Origin: Priestia aryabhattai B8W22
GTDB lineage: Bacteria > Bacillota > Bacilli > Bacillales > Bacillaceae_H
DNA length: 64,000 nt
Assembly: GCF_000956595.1 (NCBI RefSeq)
Contig: NZ_JYOO01000003.1
Location: 124,001-188,000, forward strand
Direction of reading: 5' to 3'
Below are positions 28,582 through 36,841 of the stretch, piece after piece (the first letter of the stretch is position 1; each line of letters begins with the position of its first letter). The translations under genes and the position numbers were made by a program. The notes below the pieces were generated by a model, which saw only the letters and a list, made by a program, of their open reading frames with translations, made no database searches and was not told where the DNA came from.

Positions 28582-29202
28582 ATGTATATCATTGTATGGG
28601 CTATGCTTGTACTATACGTCTTGCTGCTAGCTCCGGGAGCAGGCGCCGCTGATGATTTGCTGTTTAAAAACCTTATCACAGGAAATTTCCAACAGGTAGA
28701 TCCGCTCGTGGTTATGGTATTCTCTTTTTTAGGACTTTTCCCAGTATTGTTCCTGGTAATGATCTGTAAAAAAGATACGTACAAACTGCCTGGATGGCCC
28801 TTTTCTCTTTCATCATTTGCGCTTGGAGCTTTTTCTCTTTTGTTCTATTATCATTGGAAAGGACAAAAAGTTCGAACTCATTCGCGTATTCCTTCACGTT
28901 TCATTGCCATCATTTCTTCTCATTTGTGGATTGGACTATGCTTAGCACTCACGATTGCAGGTTACGTATACGGACTATCTATAGGTTCAATAAAAGCTTA
29001 TGGAGATGCTTTTATGCAGTCACAGCTTGTTAGCGTGATGACCGCTGATTTTTTTGTTTTAACGTGGCTTTCTTACTCCGTTATGACAAAAGAAAAAATA
29101 GCGTCCTGGCCTTACCCTCTTTTGTGTTTCATTCCAGTTGCCGGCCCTTTTCTTATTTTGTTACTAGATAACCGCCAAGATATTAGAGAAGAAAAACTTT
29201 AA
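28582..29202 (+). CDS. Multi-pass membrane protein of unknown function
   Basis: 206 residues with about six membrane segments (near 4-22, 44-62, 73-92, 108-130, 147-166, 176-194) and a basic loop after segment 3. AAAGGAGTTGAGAAT precedes the ATG. No family recognised. It faces the XRE regulator gene head to head, with a palindrome between, so it may be that regulator's target. Confidence 0.8.
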   Translation: MYIIVWAMLVLYVLLLAPGAGAADDLLFKNLITGNFQQVDPLVVMVFSFLGLFPVLFLVMICKKDTYKLPGWPFSLSSFALGAFSLLFYYHWKGQKVRTHSRIPSRFIAIISSHLWIGLCLALTIAGYVYGLSIGSIKAYGDAFMQSQLVSVMTADFFVLTWLSYSVMTKEKIASWPYPLLCFIPVAGPFLILLLDNRQDIREEKL

Positions 29203-29318
29203 ATAAAAGTCTTGCGTTCCATTCATTATTCCGTTATAATCATTTCTTGTACGATGAAAGTTGATTAATTAGAAAACATTTATATATCGGCATTTTATTT
29301 ACATTTGTTATACATACC

Positions 29319-29497
29319 TGCGCTGTGCGTATACTCATGTTGTCTTAAACCTTTGAGTGTTAAAAGGGAGCTCAAAATTTAGCTGCAGATAGCACGCCCT
29401 TCTTGGGACGCTAAACCCGGCTATGAGGGCACCCACCTAGTAGATCTGGGTATTTAAGACACTTAGGGTTACGGCAGTGCGGGCTTATTTTTTAGTT
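29319..29497 (+). ncRNA. ssrS: 6S RNA-like small RNA
   Basis: No reading frame, but about 180 bases fold end to end. The 5' CTGCGCTGTGCGTA pairs with the 3' TACGGCAGTGCGGG, and TGTCTTAAA (29342-29350) pairs with TTTAAGACA (29452-29460), leaving a large central bubble with short internal hairpins. A T run follows (29489-29494). The 3' part GGGTTACGGCAGTGCGG resembles the 3' end of E. coli 6S RNA. These are 6S features: length, closing stem, central bubble that mimics an open promoter and holds RNA polymerase. A TTATACA at 29308 could be the -10. Not checked by covariance model. Confidence 0.7.
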
Positions 29498-29636
29498 AGC
29501 TGTAGCTAGCTTTTTTTATTTTTCAATTTATTAGTTTACATAATTATTTTATTGTTAACTTATATTTTTTTTAGACATGTATGTTTTATTTATCTTCGAT
29601 TGAGGAACATAAAAAGTAATAAAGGAGATGGATAAA

Positions 29637-30065
29637 ATGAATGAACAAAAAATTGCTAAAAAAGTAAATGAAGTATTAGAAGGAAATCGTGTAGGAACAT
29701 TAGCAACAGTTGTAAACAACAAACCCCACTCTCGCTATATGACATTTTTCAGCGATGAAGATGGTATCGCTCTTTACACACCAACAAATATCAATACACA
29801 TAAGGCAGAAGAAATCGAAGCCAATCCGAACGTACACGTACTATTGGGCTACAGCGGCGAAGGATATGGCGATCAATACTTAGAATTATCTGGGACAGCT
29901 GTTCTTCGTACTGGCGATCAATTAAAAGGACGTATATGGAACGATCACATGAAAGAATGGTTTGACGGTCCAAATGACCCTGAGTATGTTGTTCTGGAAA
30001 TTACGCCAAACGAAATTCGCTTTATGAATGAAGGCGAAGAAACTCCTCAAACTGTTCAGCTATAA
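29637..30065 (+). CDS. FMN-binding split-barrel protein, general stress protein 26 family (YdaG-like)
   Basis: 142 residues of the pyridoxamine-phosphate-oxidase-like split barrel: EGNRVGTLATVVNNKPHSRYMTFF binds flavin, NTHKAEEIEANPNVHVLLGY follows, and LELSGTAVL closes the barrel. Related B. subtilis YdaG is sigma-B controlled. ATG at 29637 is chosen because AAAGGAGATGG precedes it; the ATG 9 bases earlier sits inside the ribosome site. Single gene. Confidence 0.88.
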   Translation: MNEQKIAKKVNEVLEGNRVGTLATVVNNKPHSRYMTFFSDEDGIALYTPTNINTHKAEEIEANPNVHVLLGYSGEGYGDQYLELSGTAVLRTGDQLKGRIWNDHMKEWFDGPNDPEYVVLEITPNEIRFMNEGEETPQTVQL

Positions 30066-30066
30066 T

Positions 30067-30094
30067 AAAAAAGCGCACACTGTGCGCTTTTTTA
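30067..30094. terminator. Bidirectional terminator
   Basis: AAAAAAGCGCACA and TGTGCGCTTTTTT, between the stress protein gene and the convergent thiE. Confidence 0.9.
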
Positions 30095-30736
30095 TTTTCC
30101 TACCGCTTCTTTCAATTGAGCTGCTTTTTCTTTTGGAGACGCTGCTAAGCTAATCGCGGTAATAATAGAAACGCCATCTGCACCTGCTTCTACTACTTGT
30201 TTGGCATTTTCAGGCGTGATGCCACCGATTCCTACAATTGGAAAGTCAATATTCTGTTTTCGCACTTCTTCAATTAATTTTGTACCTTGCACTGCTTTTA
30301 CGTCTTTTTTTGTAGAAGTAGGAAAAACAGGTCCCATTCCTACATAATCCGCCCCGTCTTTTATCGCTTGCTGCAGCTCTTGTATATTATGAACAGAGAC
30401 CCCCACAATTCCTTTTCCTATTTTTTCTCGAACAATATGAGCTTTTTCATCTTCTTGTCCAATATGAACGCCATCTGCTTGTAAACGGATCGCTAAGTCA
30501 AGATCATCATTCACAACAAAAGGAACGTTGTGCTGCTGACAAATTTGCTGAAGTTCCTTCGCCAGCTGATATTTCGCTTCTCCTGTTAGGGCACCTTCGC
30601 CTTTTTCACGGAATTGAAACACGGTAACGCCGCCTTCAATTGCTTCTTTCAACACTTCTTTCGGATCTTTTGTACAGTTATTGCTGCCCATTATAAAATA
30701 AACTTGCAGCAGCTTTTTGATTTCTTCGTTTGTCAT
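30092..30736 (-). CDS. thiE: Thiamine-phosphate synthase
   Basis: 214 residues of the ThiE TIM barrel. Pyrophosphate- and pyrimidine-binding features are visible: [41 protein letters not shown] and [14 protein letters not shown]. It joins HMP-pyrophosphate with thiazole phosphate to give thiamine phosphate in the cytosol. ATG at 30736 follows AAGGAGCCGG. It lies 13 bases after thiM; both follow one TPP riboswitch. Confidence 0.97.
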   Translation of the reverse strand: MTNEEIKKLLQVYFIMGSNNCTKDPKEVLKEAIEGGVTVFQFREKGEGALTGEAKYQLAKELQQICQQHNVPFVVNDDLDLAIRLQADGVHIGQEDEKAHIVREKIGKGIVGVSVHNIQELQQAIKDGADYVGMGPVFPTSTKKDVKAVQGTKLIEEVRKQNIDFPIVGIGGITPENAKQVVEAGADGVSIITAISLAASPKEKAAQLKEAVGK

Positions 30737-30749
30737 TTTCCGGCTCCTT

Positions 30750-31556
30750 TTAACGTTGATGTACTCTTGCATATGATTCAATATCCTGCCCAGATAAAAG
30801 ATGAAGCTGATTTAACAGCTCAATTTGAAAGCTCCCCGGCCCTTCTTCACCTTTTTTCGCTGCGGCGATTTCACCTGCCACTCCGTAAAAACTTAAAGCA
30901 GCAACGCTTGCCTCGACATATTCTTTTTCTACAGCGGCGAAAGCTCCTATAATTGATGTTAACAGACATCCAGTACCCGTCACTTTCGTAAATAACGGGT
31001 GGCCGTTGTCTACTGTATACGTTGTGTTTCCATCTGTGATTACATCTTGTTTACCCGTAATAACAATCACTGTATCTAATTTGTTCGCTGCTTTCTCAGC
31101 AAGTTCAATGACGTCTCCTTGCCCTTCTAATGAATCAACGCCTTTAATGAGCCATGACTCGCCTACTACGTTCGCAACCTCAGCAGCGTTACCGCGAATA
31201 ACGGCAATATTTAACTCTTCTACAAGCTGACGTGCCACTTCTGTACGAAATGGTGTCGCTCCCGCTCCTACAGGATCGAAAATAACCGGCACGCCGTTTT
31301 CATTTGCTGATTTTCCTGCTATTCTCATCGCTTCTACTTCTTGAGCCGTCAGTGTACCCATATTTAAGACAAGCGCTCCGGCGATTCGAGCCATGTCAGC
31401 CACTTCTTCCTTCGCATACGCCATAACAGGTGACGCTCCTAGAGCAAGCAGTCCATTTGCTGTAAAATTGGTTACCACAACATTCGTAATATTATGAACA
31501 AGCGGACTTGTATCTCTTACTTTTTCTAATTGAGCTGAAATTTTACTAATATCCAT
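30750..31556 (-). CDS. thiM: Hydroxyethylthiazole kinase
   Basis: 268 residues of the ribokinase-like ThiM family: [30 protein letters not shown] at the start, DPVGAGAT and the ATP-binding [17 protein letters not shown] with the catalytic Cys after TGTG. It phosphorylates 4-methyl-5-hydroxyethylthiazole for salvage and feeds ThiE. First gene of thiM-thiE, controlled by the TPP riboswitch and terminator just upstream. Confidence 0.97.
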   Translation of the reverse strand: MDISKISAQLEKVRDTSPLVHNITNVVVTNFTANGLLALGASPVMAYAKEEVADMARIAGALVLNMGTLTAQEVEAMRIAGKSANENGVPVIFDPVGAGATPFRTEVARQLVEELNIAVIRGNAAEVANVVGESWLIKGVDSLEGQGDVIELAEKAANKLDTVIVITGKQDVITDGNTTYTVDNGHPLFTKVTGTGCLLTSIIGAFAAVEKEYVEASVAALSFYGVAGEIAAAKKGEEGPGSFQIELLNQLHLLSGQDIESYARVHQR

Positions 31557-31599
31557 GTTCTCTCACTCTTTTCATTTAGTTTTAACACTGCAAAAAAAG

Positions 31600-31632
31600 A
31601 CAAAAAAGCACTTTGCGCATGCAAGGTGCTTT
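31600..31632 (-). terminator. Riboswitch expression-platform terminator before thiM
   Basis: On the minus strand AAAGCACCTTGC, 4-base loop, GCAAAGTGCTTT and a T run, between the TPP aptamer and the thiM start. It should form when TPP is bound. Confidence 0.8.
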
Positions 31633-31637
31633 GGTAT

Positions 31638-31737
31638 GTACTCACATTCCCTGCGCTGGCATTATCCAACAGGTTCAAATGGTCAACAGGCGCCCCTGTA
31701 CTCTCAGCCTGCCCCGCGCAAGCTCCCATACTATTCT
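31638..31737 (-). ncRNA. TPP riboswitch (THI element) controlling thiM-thiE
   Basis: On the minus strand the conserved aptamer strings appear in order: GCGGGG, GCTGAGAGTACAGG, TTTGAACCTGT, GGATAATGCCAGCGCAGGGA. The CTGAGA and GGATAATGCC cores are diagnostic for the thi-box. It is followed by a terminator, so TPP binding stops transcription. Confidence 0.96.
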
Positions 31738-31866
31738 TGTTACGTTTAAAGTTTACTATTAACTTTTTTTATTTGCAACCATTTCACTGTTTTGCCGATA
31801 AAATAAAGCTTCGCTATAGGCTGAGTGGTATTGTAAATCTTATAGCTTTACTAAAAGCAGCAGTAA

Positions 31867-31895
31867 AAGACCTCCGGTAAGCTACTGGAGGTCTT
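31867..31895 (-). terminator. Terminator of the MFS gene
   Basis: AAGACCTCC and GGAGGTCTT with an 11-base loop, downstream of the leftward MFS gene; the minus strand continues with TTTT. Confidence 0.7.
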
Positions 31896-31931
31896 CTATC
31901 CCTTAAAAATTCTATCATTTTTTCCTTTTCG

Positions 31932-33149
31932 TTATTTCTCTTGAATCGCTTGATTTCTCACAGCTGCTTTTCGGTCCTTCCCTGCTCTTAAAGATAAAAG
32001 AAAACAAAGCAGCAGTACAAGTGCAGCTGATACGTACGGATAATTAATGTTTATATCAAAGAGAAAGCCTGCTACAACGGGTCCCATAATATTCCCCAGA
32101 CTTGTATAAGCAGAGTTTAGTCCGGCTACATACCCTTGGTCGTCTTGTGCCATCATCGACATTTGCGTGCTGATTGCCGGACGTAAAATATCTGTTGCTA
32201 AAAAGACGATAAATGTCACAACAATAATAAGCCAGTACGTGTGCACAAATAGCGTAAGTAAAATAAAAAGTCCCGTCATCATCAAGCAAAACGAAATCAC
32301 TCTTTTTTCACCAAACTTATTTAAAATCCAGCCAAAAATCGTAACCTGCACTACAGCCCCTGCAATAGAGCCAAACGTAATAACAAACGCAATATCTTTT
32401 GGCGTAAAGCTAAATTTATGATCCACAAATAGTGAAAAGATCGTTTCATAATTGGATAATCCAAACGATGTCACAAAAACGATAATTAAACTTAAAAAAT
32501 AAGGTTCTTTATAGGAATTCATAAGCTGCAGCAGCAGCCGATCTTCTTTTGGATTCTCATTATTTGAAACAGCATGATTTTGTACAGGACGAGACTCTGG
32601 CAAAACAAAAAGCGTAATCACTGCAGCCAAGCCTCCTGCTACTGCGGCCATATAAAACGGTACGCGCATACCGTATTCAGCTAAAAAGCCTCCGATACCG
32701 GGCCCGATAATAAATCCTGTTGTAATCGCCGCCGTCACATAGCCCATTCCTTTAGCGCGTTCTTTAGCAGACGTCACGTCCGCTGTATAGGCCATAACAG
32801 CAGGCATAATAAGCGCAGCCCCGACCCCGCCTAGCATTCTGGATACAAATAATAAAAGAGGTGTACTCACTGAACCAAAGAACCATTCAGACAGGGCAAA
32901 AACAATCATTCCCGCTACAATAATTTTCTTTCTTCCTAACGAATCTGATAACCGCCCCGCTAAAGGTGAAAACAGAAATTGAGTTAGTGAAAACACCGCT
33001 ACTAAAAGTCCCATCACGCTGCCGTTGATATGAAGCTCCGTCATATATGTTGGCATAATTGGAATAACGAGACCGATTCCCGTAAAGATAATAAAGATAT
33101 TTAGCATGAGCAGCAAAATCGCCGCTCGATTTCTTAACAATAATGACAT
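31932..33149 (-). CDS. MFS drug-efflux transporter (Bmr/NorA-like)
   Basis: 405 residues, twelve membrane segments. Motif A GRLSDSLGRKKIIVAG between segments 2 and 3 and motif C GFIIGPGIGGFLAE in segment 5 identify a proton-drug antiporter of the DHA1 12-helix group. ATG at 33149 follows AGGAGGTTTAT. It lies downstream of a TetR gene on the same strand, with a palindromic site between, so drug-inducible expression is likely. Confidence 0.92.
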   Translation of the reverse strand: MSLLLRNRAAILLLMLNIFIIFTGIGLVIPIMPTYMTELHINGSVMGLLVAVFSLTQFLFSPLAGRLSDSLGRKKIIVAGMIVFALSEWFFGSVSTPLLLFVSRMLGGVGAALIMPAVMAYTADVTSAKERAKGMGYVTAAITTGFIIGPGIGGFLAEYGMRVPFYMAAVAGGLAAVITLFVLPESRPVQNHAVSNNENPKEDRLLLQLMNSYKEPYFLSLIIVFVTSFGLSNYETIFSLFVDHKFSFTPKDIAFVITFGSIAGAVVQVTIFGWILNKFGEKRVISFCLMMTGLFILLTLFVHTYWLIIVVTFIVFLATDILRPAISTQMSMMAQDDQGYVAGLNSAYTSLGNIMGPVVAGFLFDININYPYVSAALVLLLCFLLSLRAGKDRKAAVRNQAIQEK

Positions 33150-33172
33150 ATAAACCTCCTGGTTACAAAAAT

Positions 33173-33186
33173 ACTGAACGTTCGGT
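33173..33186. promoter_or_regulatory. TetR operator 1 (before the MFS gene)
   Basis: ACTGAACGTTCGGT, a 14-base near-perfect palindrome 24 bases before the MFS start. A matching site precedes the TetR gene. Confidence 0.75.
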
Positions 33187-33245
33187 CTATAAAAACACAA
33201 AATAATGAGGGATTACTCATTACCGCAATAAGCATCCCCGATTAT

Positions 33246-33845
33246 TTAAGAAGACCTTGCTATAATTCCGTTTAAAAATACATCGATTGCTGAATGGTAA
33301 AGCTGCAGGGCATTTTCCGTACTCGTTTTTCGAGACATGCGGCTCATTCCAACAAACAGCCCTTCTAAAATTACTGCAAGCTGCTCTGCATTTTTATGAG
33401 AAAACTCGCCTTCATCGATACCTTGTTGCAAAAGTTCGCGATTAAACTCCACGTGTCGTTTCACCATCTCATCAATTCGCTCTTCGATGTCGCTGCCCTT
33501 TTCTTCGTTGTTAAAAAACTCATCGGCAGCTTTCGTAAGAGGGTGATTCAAATCATCTAAAATGATTTGCTCCGCTATTCCAAAAAGCTTATCTCTTGTT
33601 GTTTTGTAAAGAGACTCTCTTTCTTTCCAGTTTCGTTCCCACTCAAGATTCCATTCGTCTATTAAATAAAGAAAAAGCCCTTCTTTACTTTTAAAGTGAT
33701 AATAAATATTCCCTTTGCTGCTTCCCGTAGCTTCTACAATTTCCTCAATAGATGTAGCTTTATAGCCTTTTTGAGAAAACAATGCTTTAGCGGCATCTGC
33801 CACTTTTCTTTTGGTTTGTTCACTTTGAAGCTTTTTTTTATTCAA
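33246..33845 (-). CDS. TetR-family repressor of the adjacent efflux gene
   Basis: 199 residues with a standard TetR DNA-binding head (KRKVADAAKALFSQKGYKATSIEEIVEATGSSKGNIYYHFKSKEGLFLYLI) and a helical ligand domain. TTG at 33845 with GGTGG upstream. Two ACTGAAC-TTC sites, one before this gene and one before the MFS gene, indicate that it represses both. The ligand is likely a drug or toxic organic compound. Confidence 0.92.
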   Translation of the reverse strand: MNKKKLQSEQTKRKVADAAKALFSQKGYKATSIEEIVEATGSSKGNIYYHFKSKEGLFLYLIDEWNLEWERNWKERESLYKTTRDKLFGIAEQIILDDLNHPLTKAADEFFNNEEKGSDIEERIDEMVKRHVEFNRELLQQGIDEGEFSHKNAEQLAVILEGLFVGMSRMSRKTSTENALQLYHSAIDVFLNGIIARSS

Positions 33846-33879
33846 GCTATTTCCACCGCCCCGTACATTTATTATTTAT

Positions 33880-33893
33880 ACTGAACATTCGTT
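33880..33893. promoter_or_regulatory. TetR operator 2 (before the tetR gene)
   Basis: ACTGAACATTCGTT, 35 bases before the TetR start, matching operator 1 at 11 of 14 positions; fits autorepression. Confidence 0.65.
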
Positions 33894-33987
33894 TTGTATT
33901 ATCTGACACCTATACTACATAGGAAAAACCTTTTTGTCTAGTGAGAAAACCTAGTTTATACCTTTTCATATGAATCATGACCAAAAC

Positions 33988-34009
33988 AAAGCCTTTTAAA
34001 AAGGCCTTG
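33988..34009 (-). terminator. Terminator after the acetyltransferase/microprotein unit
   Basis: AAGGCCTTTT and AAAAGGCTTTG on the minus strand, followed by TTTT, downstream of the microprotein at 34020-34085. Confidence 0.6.
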
Positions 34010-34019
34010 CCTAAAAAGC

Positions 34020-34085
34020 TTACTTGCTAACAGGATAAATGACAGCTGCTTGCCCGCACAGTTTGCATACAAATAAAAAAATCAT
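34020..34085 (-). CDS. 21-residue CxxC microprotein
   Basis: A frame of 22 codons starting ATG at 34085, MIFLFVCKLCGQAAV and ending PVSK. It has a GAAGGAG ribosome site and lies 21 bases after the acetyltransferase stop, followed by a terminator. Cys7-x-x-Cys10 with glycine right after resembles half of a zinc ribbon or rubredoxin-like knuckle. It could be a real coupled small protein or the remnant of a longer zinc-ribbon protein. The ribosome site is only 3-4 bases from the ATG, which is short. Confidence 0.45.
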   Translation of the reverse strand: MIFLFVCKLCGQAAVIYPVSK

Positions 34086-34106
34086 CTGCTCCTTCTTTCC
34101 TGCCTT

Positions 34107-34571
34107 TTAATCAGTCAATTTCTTTGTCATAAATACACTGTATGGATCTTCTTTGTAGGTAGAAAACGGTTCGCACTCGTAAAATCCAAAACTGGCGTAT
34201 AGCTTTCTAGCCGGTTCAAAAGCGCGTGCGGATCCTGTTTCTAAGCTTAAGCGCCGGTACCCTCGTTTTTTTGCTTCATTTATTATGTACTGCAGCAGCT
34301 CTCTAGCAATTCCTTTCCGCAAATGGGCGGTAGCTGTTCGCATCGATTTGATTTCTCCGTGGTGCTCATCTAACTCTTTTACAGCTCCGCACCCTGCTAG
34401 CTGACTTCCTTCCCACACGCTCCAAAACGTAATATCACGTTGTTTTAAACTTTCAATACCTAGAGCATGAATACTTTCAGGGGGCGAATGTAAGTTCATT
34501 CCTTGAAGGTGAGAACTTACTAGTTCAATAACTTCATTGTTCGTTAAATGGTCTTTTGTTATTTTAATCAT
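34107..34571 (-). CDS. GNAT acetyltransferase (YsnE-like)
   Basis: 154 residues with the GNAT core: GCGAVKELDEHHGEIKSMRT in strands 3-4, the acetyl-CoA loop LRKGIARELLQYIINEA and SLETGSARAFEPARKLYASFGF. Resembles YsnE-type putative acetyltransferases, whose substrate is debated (amino acids, indole compounds). AGGAAGAGAAG precedes the ATG. Probably co-transcribed with the CxxC microprotein. Confidence 0.87.
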   Translation of the reverse strand: MIKITKDHLTNNEVIELVSSHLQGMNLHSPPESIHALGIESLKQRDITFWSVWEGSQLAGCGAVKELDEHHGEIKSMRTATAHLRKGIARELLQYIINEAKKRGYRRLSLETGSARAFEPARKLYASFGFYECEPFSTYKEDPYSVFMTKKLTD

Positions 34572-34741
34572 CTTCTCTTCCTTCCTGCTACTAAGGGGTA
34601 GTCAACTACAAACCGACTTATAAATAAATTCACTGTCGACCTTTAAAAATCCTTTTATACACTCCTTTCTTTTTCTCCAGTTATTAAAACCGACTTTGCC
34701 AAGCAGATGTTTCATACATTGTTAAACGGAGGTGAAATTCG

Positions 34742-35248
34742 TTGAAGAAAGTTTTATTTTGTCTTGTCCCTCTTTTGTTTCTATTATCCGCCTGCTTTAG
34801 TGATCCTGTTCAAGATGATTTAATCGACTATAACAATCAAGATTTAAAAAAAGCCGCTCAGCTTGAAAAAGAAGCGATTGACGCATACGATTCTGTTACA
34901 GGCGCTAACTACACAAGTGACGCTGTTATGTACGATACGATGACGAGTGAAGTCATTCCTACCTATCGTAAATTTGTTGACGAACTGGAAAACATCGATG
35001 TAGAAACCGACGATCTTCGAAAGGTTCATGAAGGCTATATAAAGGCTGCCAATACCCAGTATAATGCTTTCATTAAAATTGTCAGCGCTTTAGAAAAGCA
35101 GGATCGCAATCTTATTGCTGAGGCAAACGCTATGCTTGATGAAGCACGAAAAGGCATACGCGATTATAATGCAGCTATTAAAAAACTGGCTAAAGAACAT
35201 GATGTGAAAATTGAAGAACCAAAAACACAGCGAGAAAGCAGCCTATAG
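34742..35248 (+). CDS. Lipoprotein with helical outer domain
   Basis: 168 residues with a lipobox signal peptide (LLFLLSAC, lipid-bearing Cys18) and a mostly helical, Glu/Lys-rich outside domain resembling YkyA-type lipoproteins. TTG at 34742 follows GGAGGTG. Likely anchored to the outer face of the membrane; role unknown. Terminator after the gene. Confidence 0.8.
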   Translation: MKKVLFCLVPLLFLLSACFSDPVQDDLIDYNNQDLKKAAQLEKEAIDAYDSVTGANYTSDAVMYDTMTSEVIPTYRKFVDELENIDVETDDLRKVHEGYIKAANTQYNAFIKIVSALEKQDRNLIAEANAMLDEARKGIRDYNAAIKKLAKEHDVKIEEPKTQRESSL

Positions 35249-35258
35249 TTTTGATGTA

Positions 35259-35296
35259 AAAAGAAGGTCTCTAAAAATAGTAAGAGACCTTCTTTC
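35259..35296. terminator. Bidirectional terminator
   Basis: AAGAAGGTCTCT and AGAGACCTTCTT around a 10-base loop, between the lipoprotein gene and the convergent MurE-like gene. Confidence 0.85.
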
Positions 35297-35341
35297 GTAT
35301 GCTGTTTCAATTTCTCCACGTTCGCTAAATGAAGAAGAATA

Positions 35342-36841
35342 TCAGGAAATATTGCTTAACGATGCATAATAAGAGGCAATAATTTCTTCATCTGAATGCG
35401 GAATTTCGTTTCCTTTTACAAGCTGAGCGCCGTTAATACAGCCGCTTGTAAGTAAAATAATATCATTCGGCTTTCCTAAAGAAAGCGACTTTAATACGCC
35501 TTCTGTTCGAGTAGGAGCACGATGAATATTGCTTGCGCTCGGATTTGAAAAACCTGTCATTACTTGATTTACAATTGCGTTCGGATCATGATGACCTGGG
35601 TGATCAACCGTTACGATAATTTCATCAGCTTTTCCTTCAATGGTACGCGCCATTTTAGGCATTTTATTAAAATCTCGAATGCCGATCCCTGCAATCATAA
35701 CAATCAGCTGGTTATACTCCATCTTTTTTACTTCTTCTACTAAACGAGTAAGGGCAACAGGCGTATGAGCATAGTCTAAAATCACTTTTTGGTTATTCGG
35801 ACCTTCTATCACTTGAAATCGCCCTTCTGGACTTTCCAATTGAGGAAGCACGCTAATAATATCCTCAATGTGGTATTCAAAGTGAAGAGCTGTACCAATG
35901 GCCGCTAGCACGTTAGCAATGTTGTAATCGCCATATACTGGCACTGCTACTTTGTATGATTGTCCTTTATAAAGTAAATCAAAGAAAGAGCCCCCTTCTT
36001 TGACAGTAATGTTTTTTGCTTGCAGAGTTGCCTCCGCATTATTTAATAAGCTATACGTGACTTTAGGGCCTTCAAATAGCCTGCTTAAGTCTTTACCCAT
36101 GTCCTGATCATCTATATTAATAACGGCATGTTTGGCCTGTTGAAATAATTTCATCTTGCATTTTTTATAGTGCTCAAACGTTTTATGATACTCTAAATGC
36201 TCTTCCGATAAGTTTGTGTGAATCGCTACATCAAAATAGATATTTTCTACTCGCTGCTGATCAATCGCAATTGAAGATACTTCCATCACTGCCGCTTCAT
36301 CGCCTCTTGTATACAAATCATAAAAAATCTTATGCAAGTCTACCGATTCAGGTGTTGTAGGCGTACTTTTTTTATAAACTAACTTCTTCTTTGATGACCA
36401 AATGCCGGTCGTTCCAATCGATCCTGTTGGCAGTTTTAAAAGAGTTAAAAGCGACCTTACGTAAGCTGCTACGGTTGTTTTGCCATTTGTACCTGTAACG
36501 CCAATTGTCTCAATTTTTTCATCCGTATAATCAAAATACATTTTAGAAAAAGACGCCATTACTTTGCGAACGTCGTCAACAGCTAAAAACGTACAGTGAG
36601 AATAATGAGTGCTTAAAAGACGCAGCTCCTCAATACTTGTCCCAAAGACTGCTACGGCTCCTCTAGCTATCGCTTCTTTAATATATTGATGTCCGTCTTC
36701 GTTTTCACCTTTTATACTAAAAAATACTGATCCGTCGTGAACCTGCTTTGAATGATATGTGAGATGGTTGATCGTTTGAGATGCAGGCCCAAAAATATGT
36801 TTAATTGATAAGTTCGTTACTGTATTAAAGTGGATGTTCAT
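35342..36841 (-). CDS. MurE-like Mur ligase with altered amino-acid site
   Basis: 499 residues with three Mur-ligase domains: UDP-sugar binding N-terminus, ATPase with P-loop VTGTNGKTT (115-123), and a C-terminal domain. The residues for catalysis are kept (Lys229 in YKKCK for carbamylation, DYAHTP 356-361). But the MurE-specific motifs are changed: EVSSH is EVSSI (187-191), the diaminopimelate motif DNPR is DHPG (413-416), and the GKGHE loop is TSGCINGA (465-472). So it should still form a peptide bond with ATP but to an unknown amino acid or acceptor. It stands alone, outside any dcw cell-wall cluster. GAGGAATAGCT precedes the ATG. Confidence 0.85.
   Translation of the reverse strand: MNIHFNTVTNLSIKHIFGPASQTINHLTYHSKQVHDGSVFFSIKGENEDGHQYIKEAIARGAVAVFGTSIEELRLLSTHYSHCTFLAVDDVRKVMASFSKMYFDYTDEKIETIGVTGTNGKTTVAAYVRSLLTLLKLPTGSIGTTGIWSSKKKLVYKKSTPTTPESVDLHKIFYDLYTRGDEAAVMEVSSIAIDQQRVENIYFDVAIHTNLSEEHLEYHKTFEHYKKCKMKLFQQAKHAVINIDDQDMGKDLSRLFEGPKVTYSLLNNAEATLQAKNITVKEGGSFFDLLYKGQSYKVAVPVYGDYNIANVLAAIGTALHFEYHIEDIISVLPQLESPEGRFQVIEGPNNQKVILDYAHTPVALTRLVEEVKKMEYNQLIVMIAGIGIRDFNKMPKMARTIEGKADEIIVTVDHPGHHDPNAIVNQVMTGFSNPSASNIHRAPTRTEGVLKSLSLGKPNDIILLTSGCINGAQLVKGNEIPHSDEEIIASYYASLSNIS

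Noticed and set aside
29560-29636. Sigma-B promoter for the YdaG-like gene
   Set aside because: GTTTTA with GGAACA at 15 bases matches the sigma-B consensus poorly.
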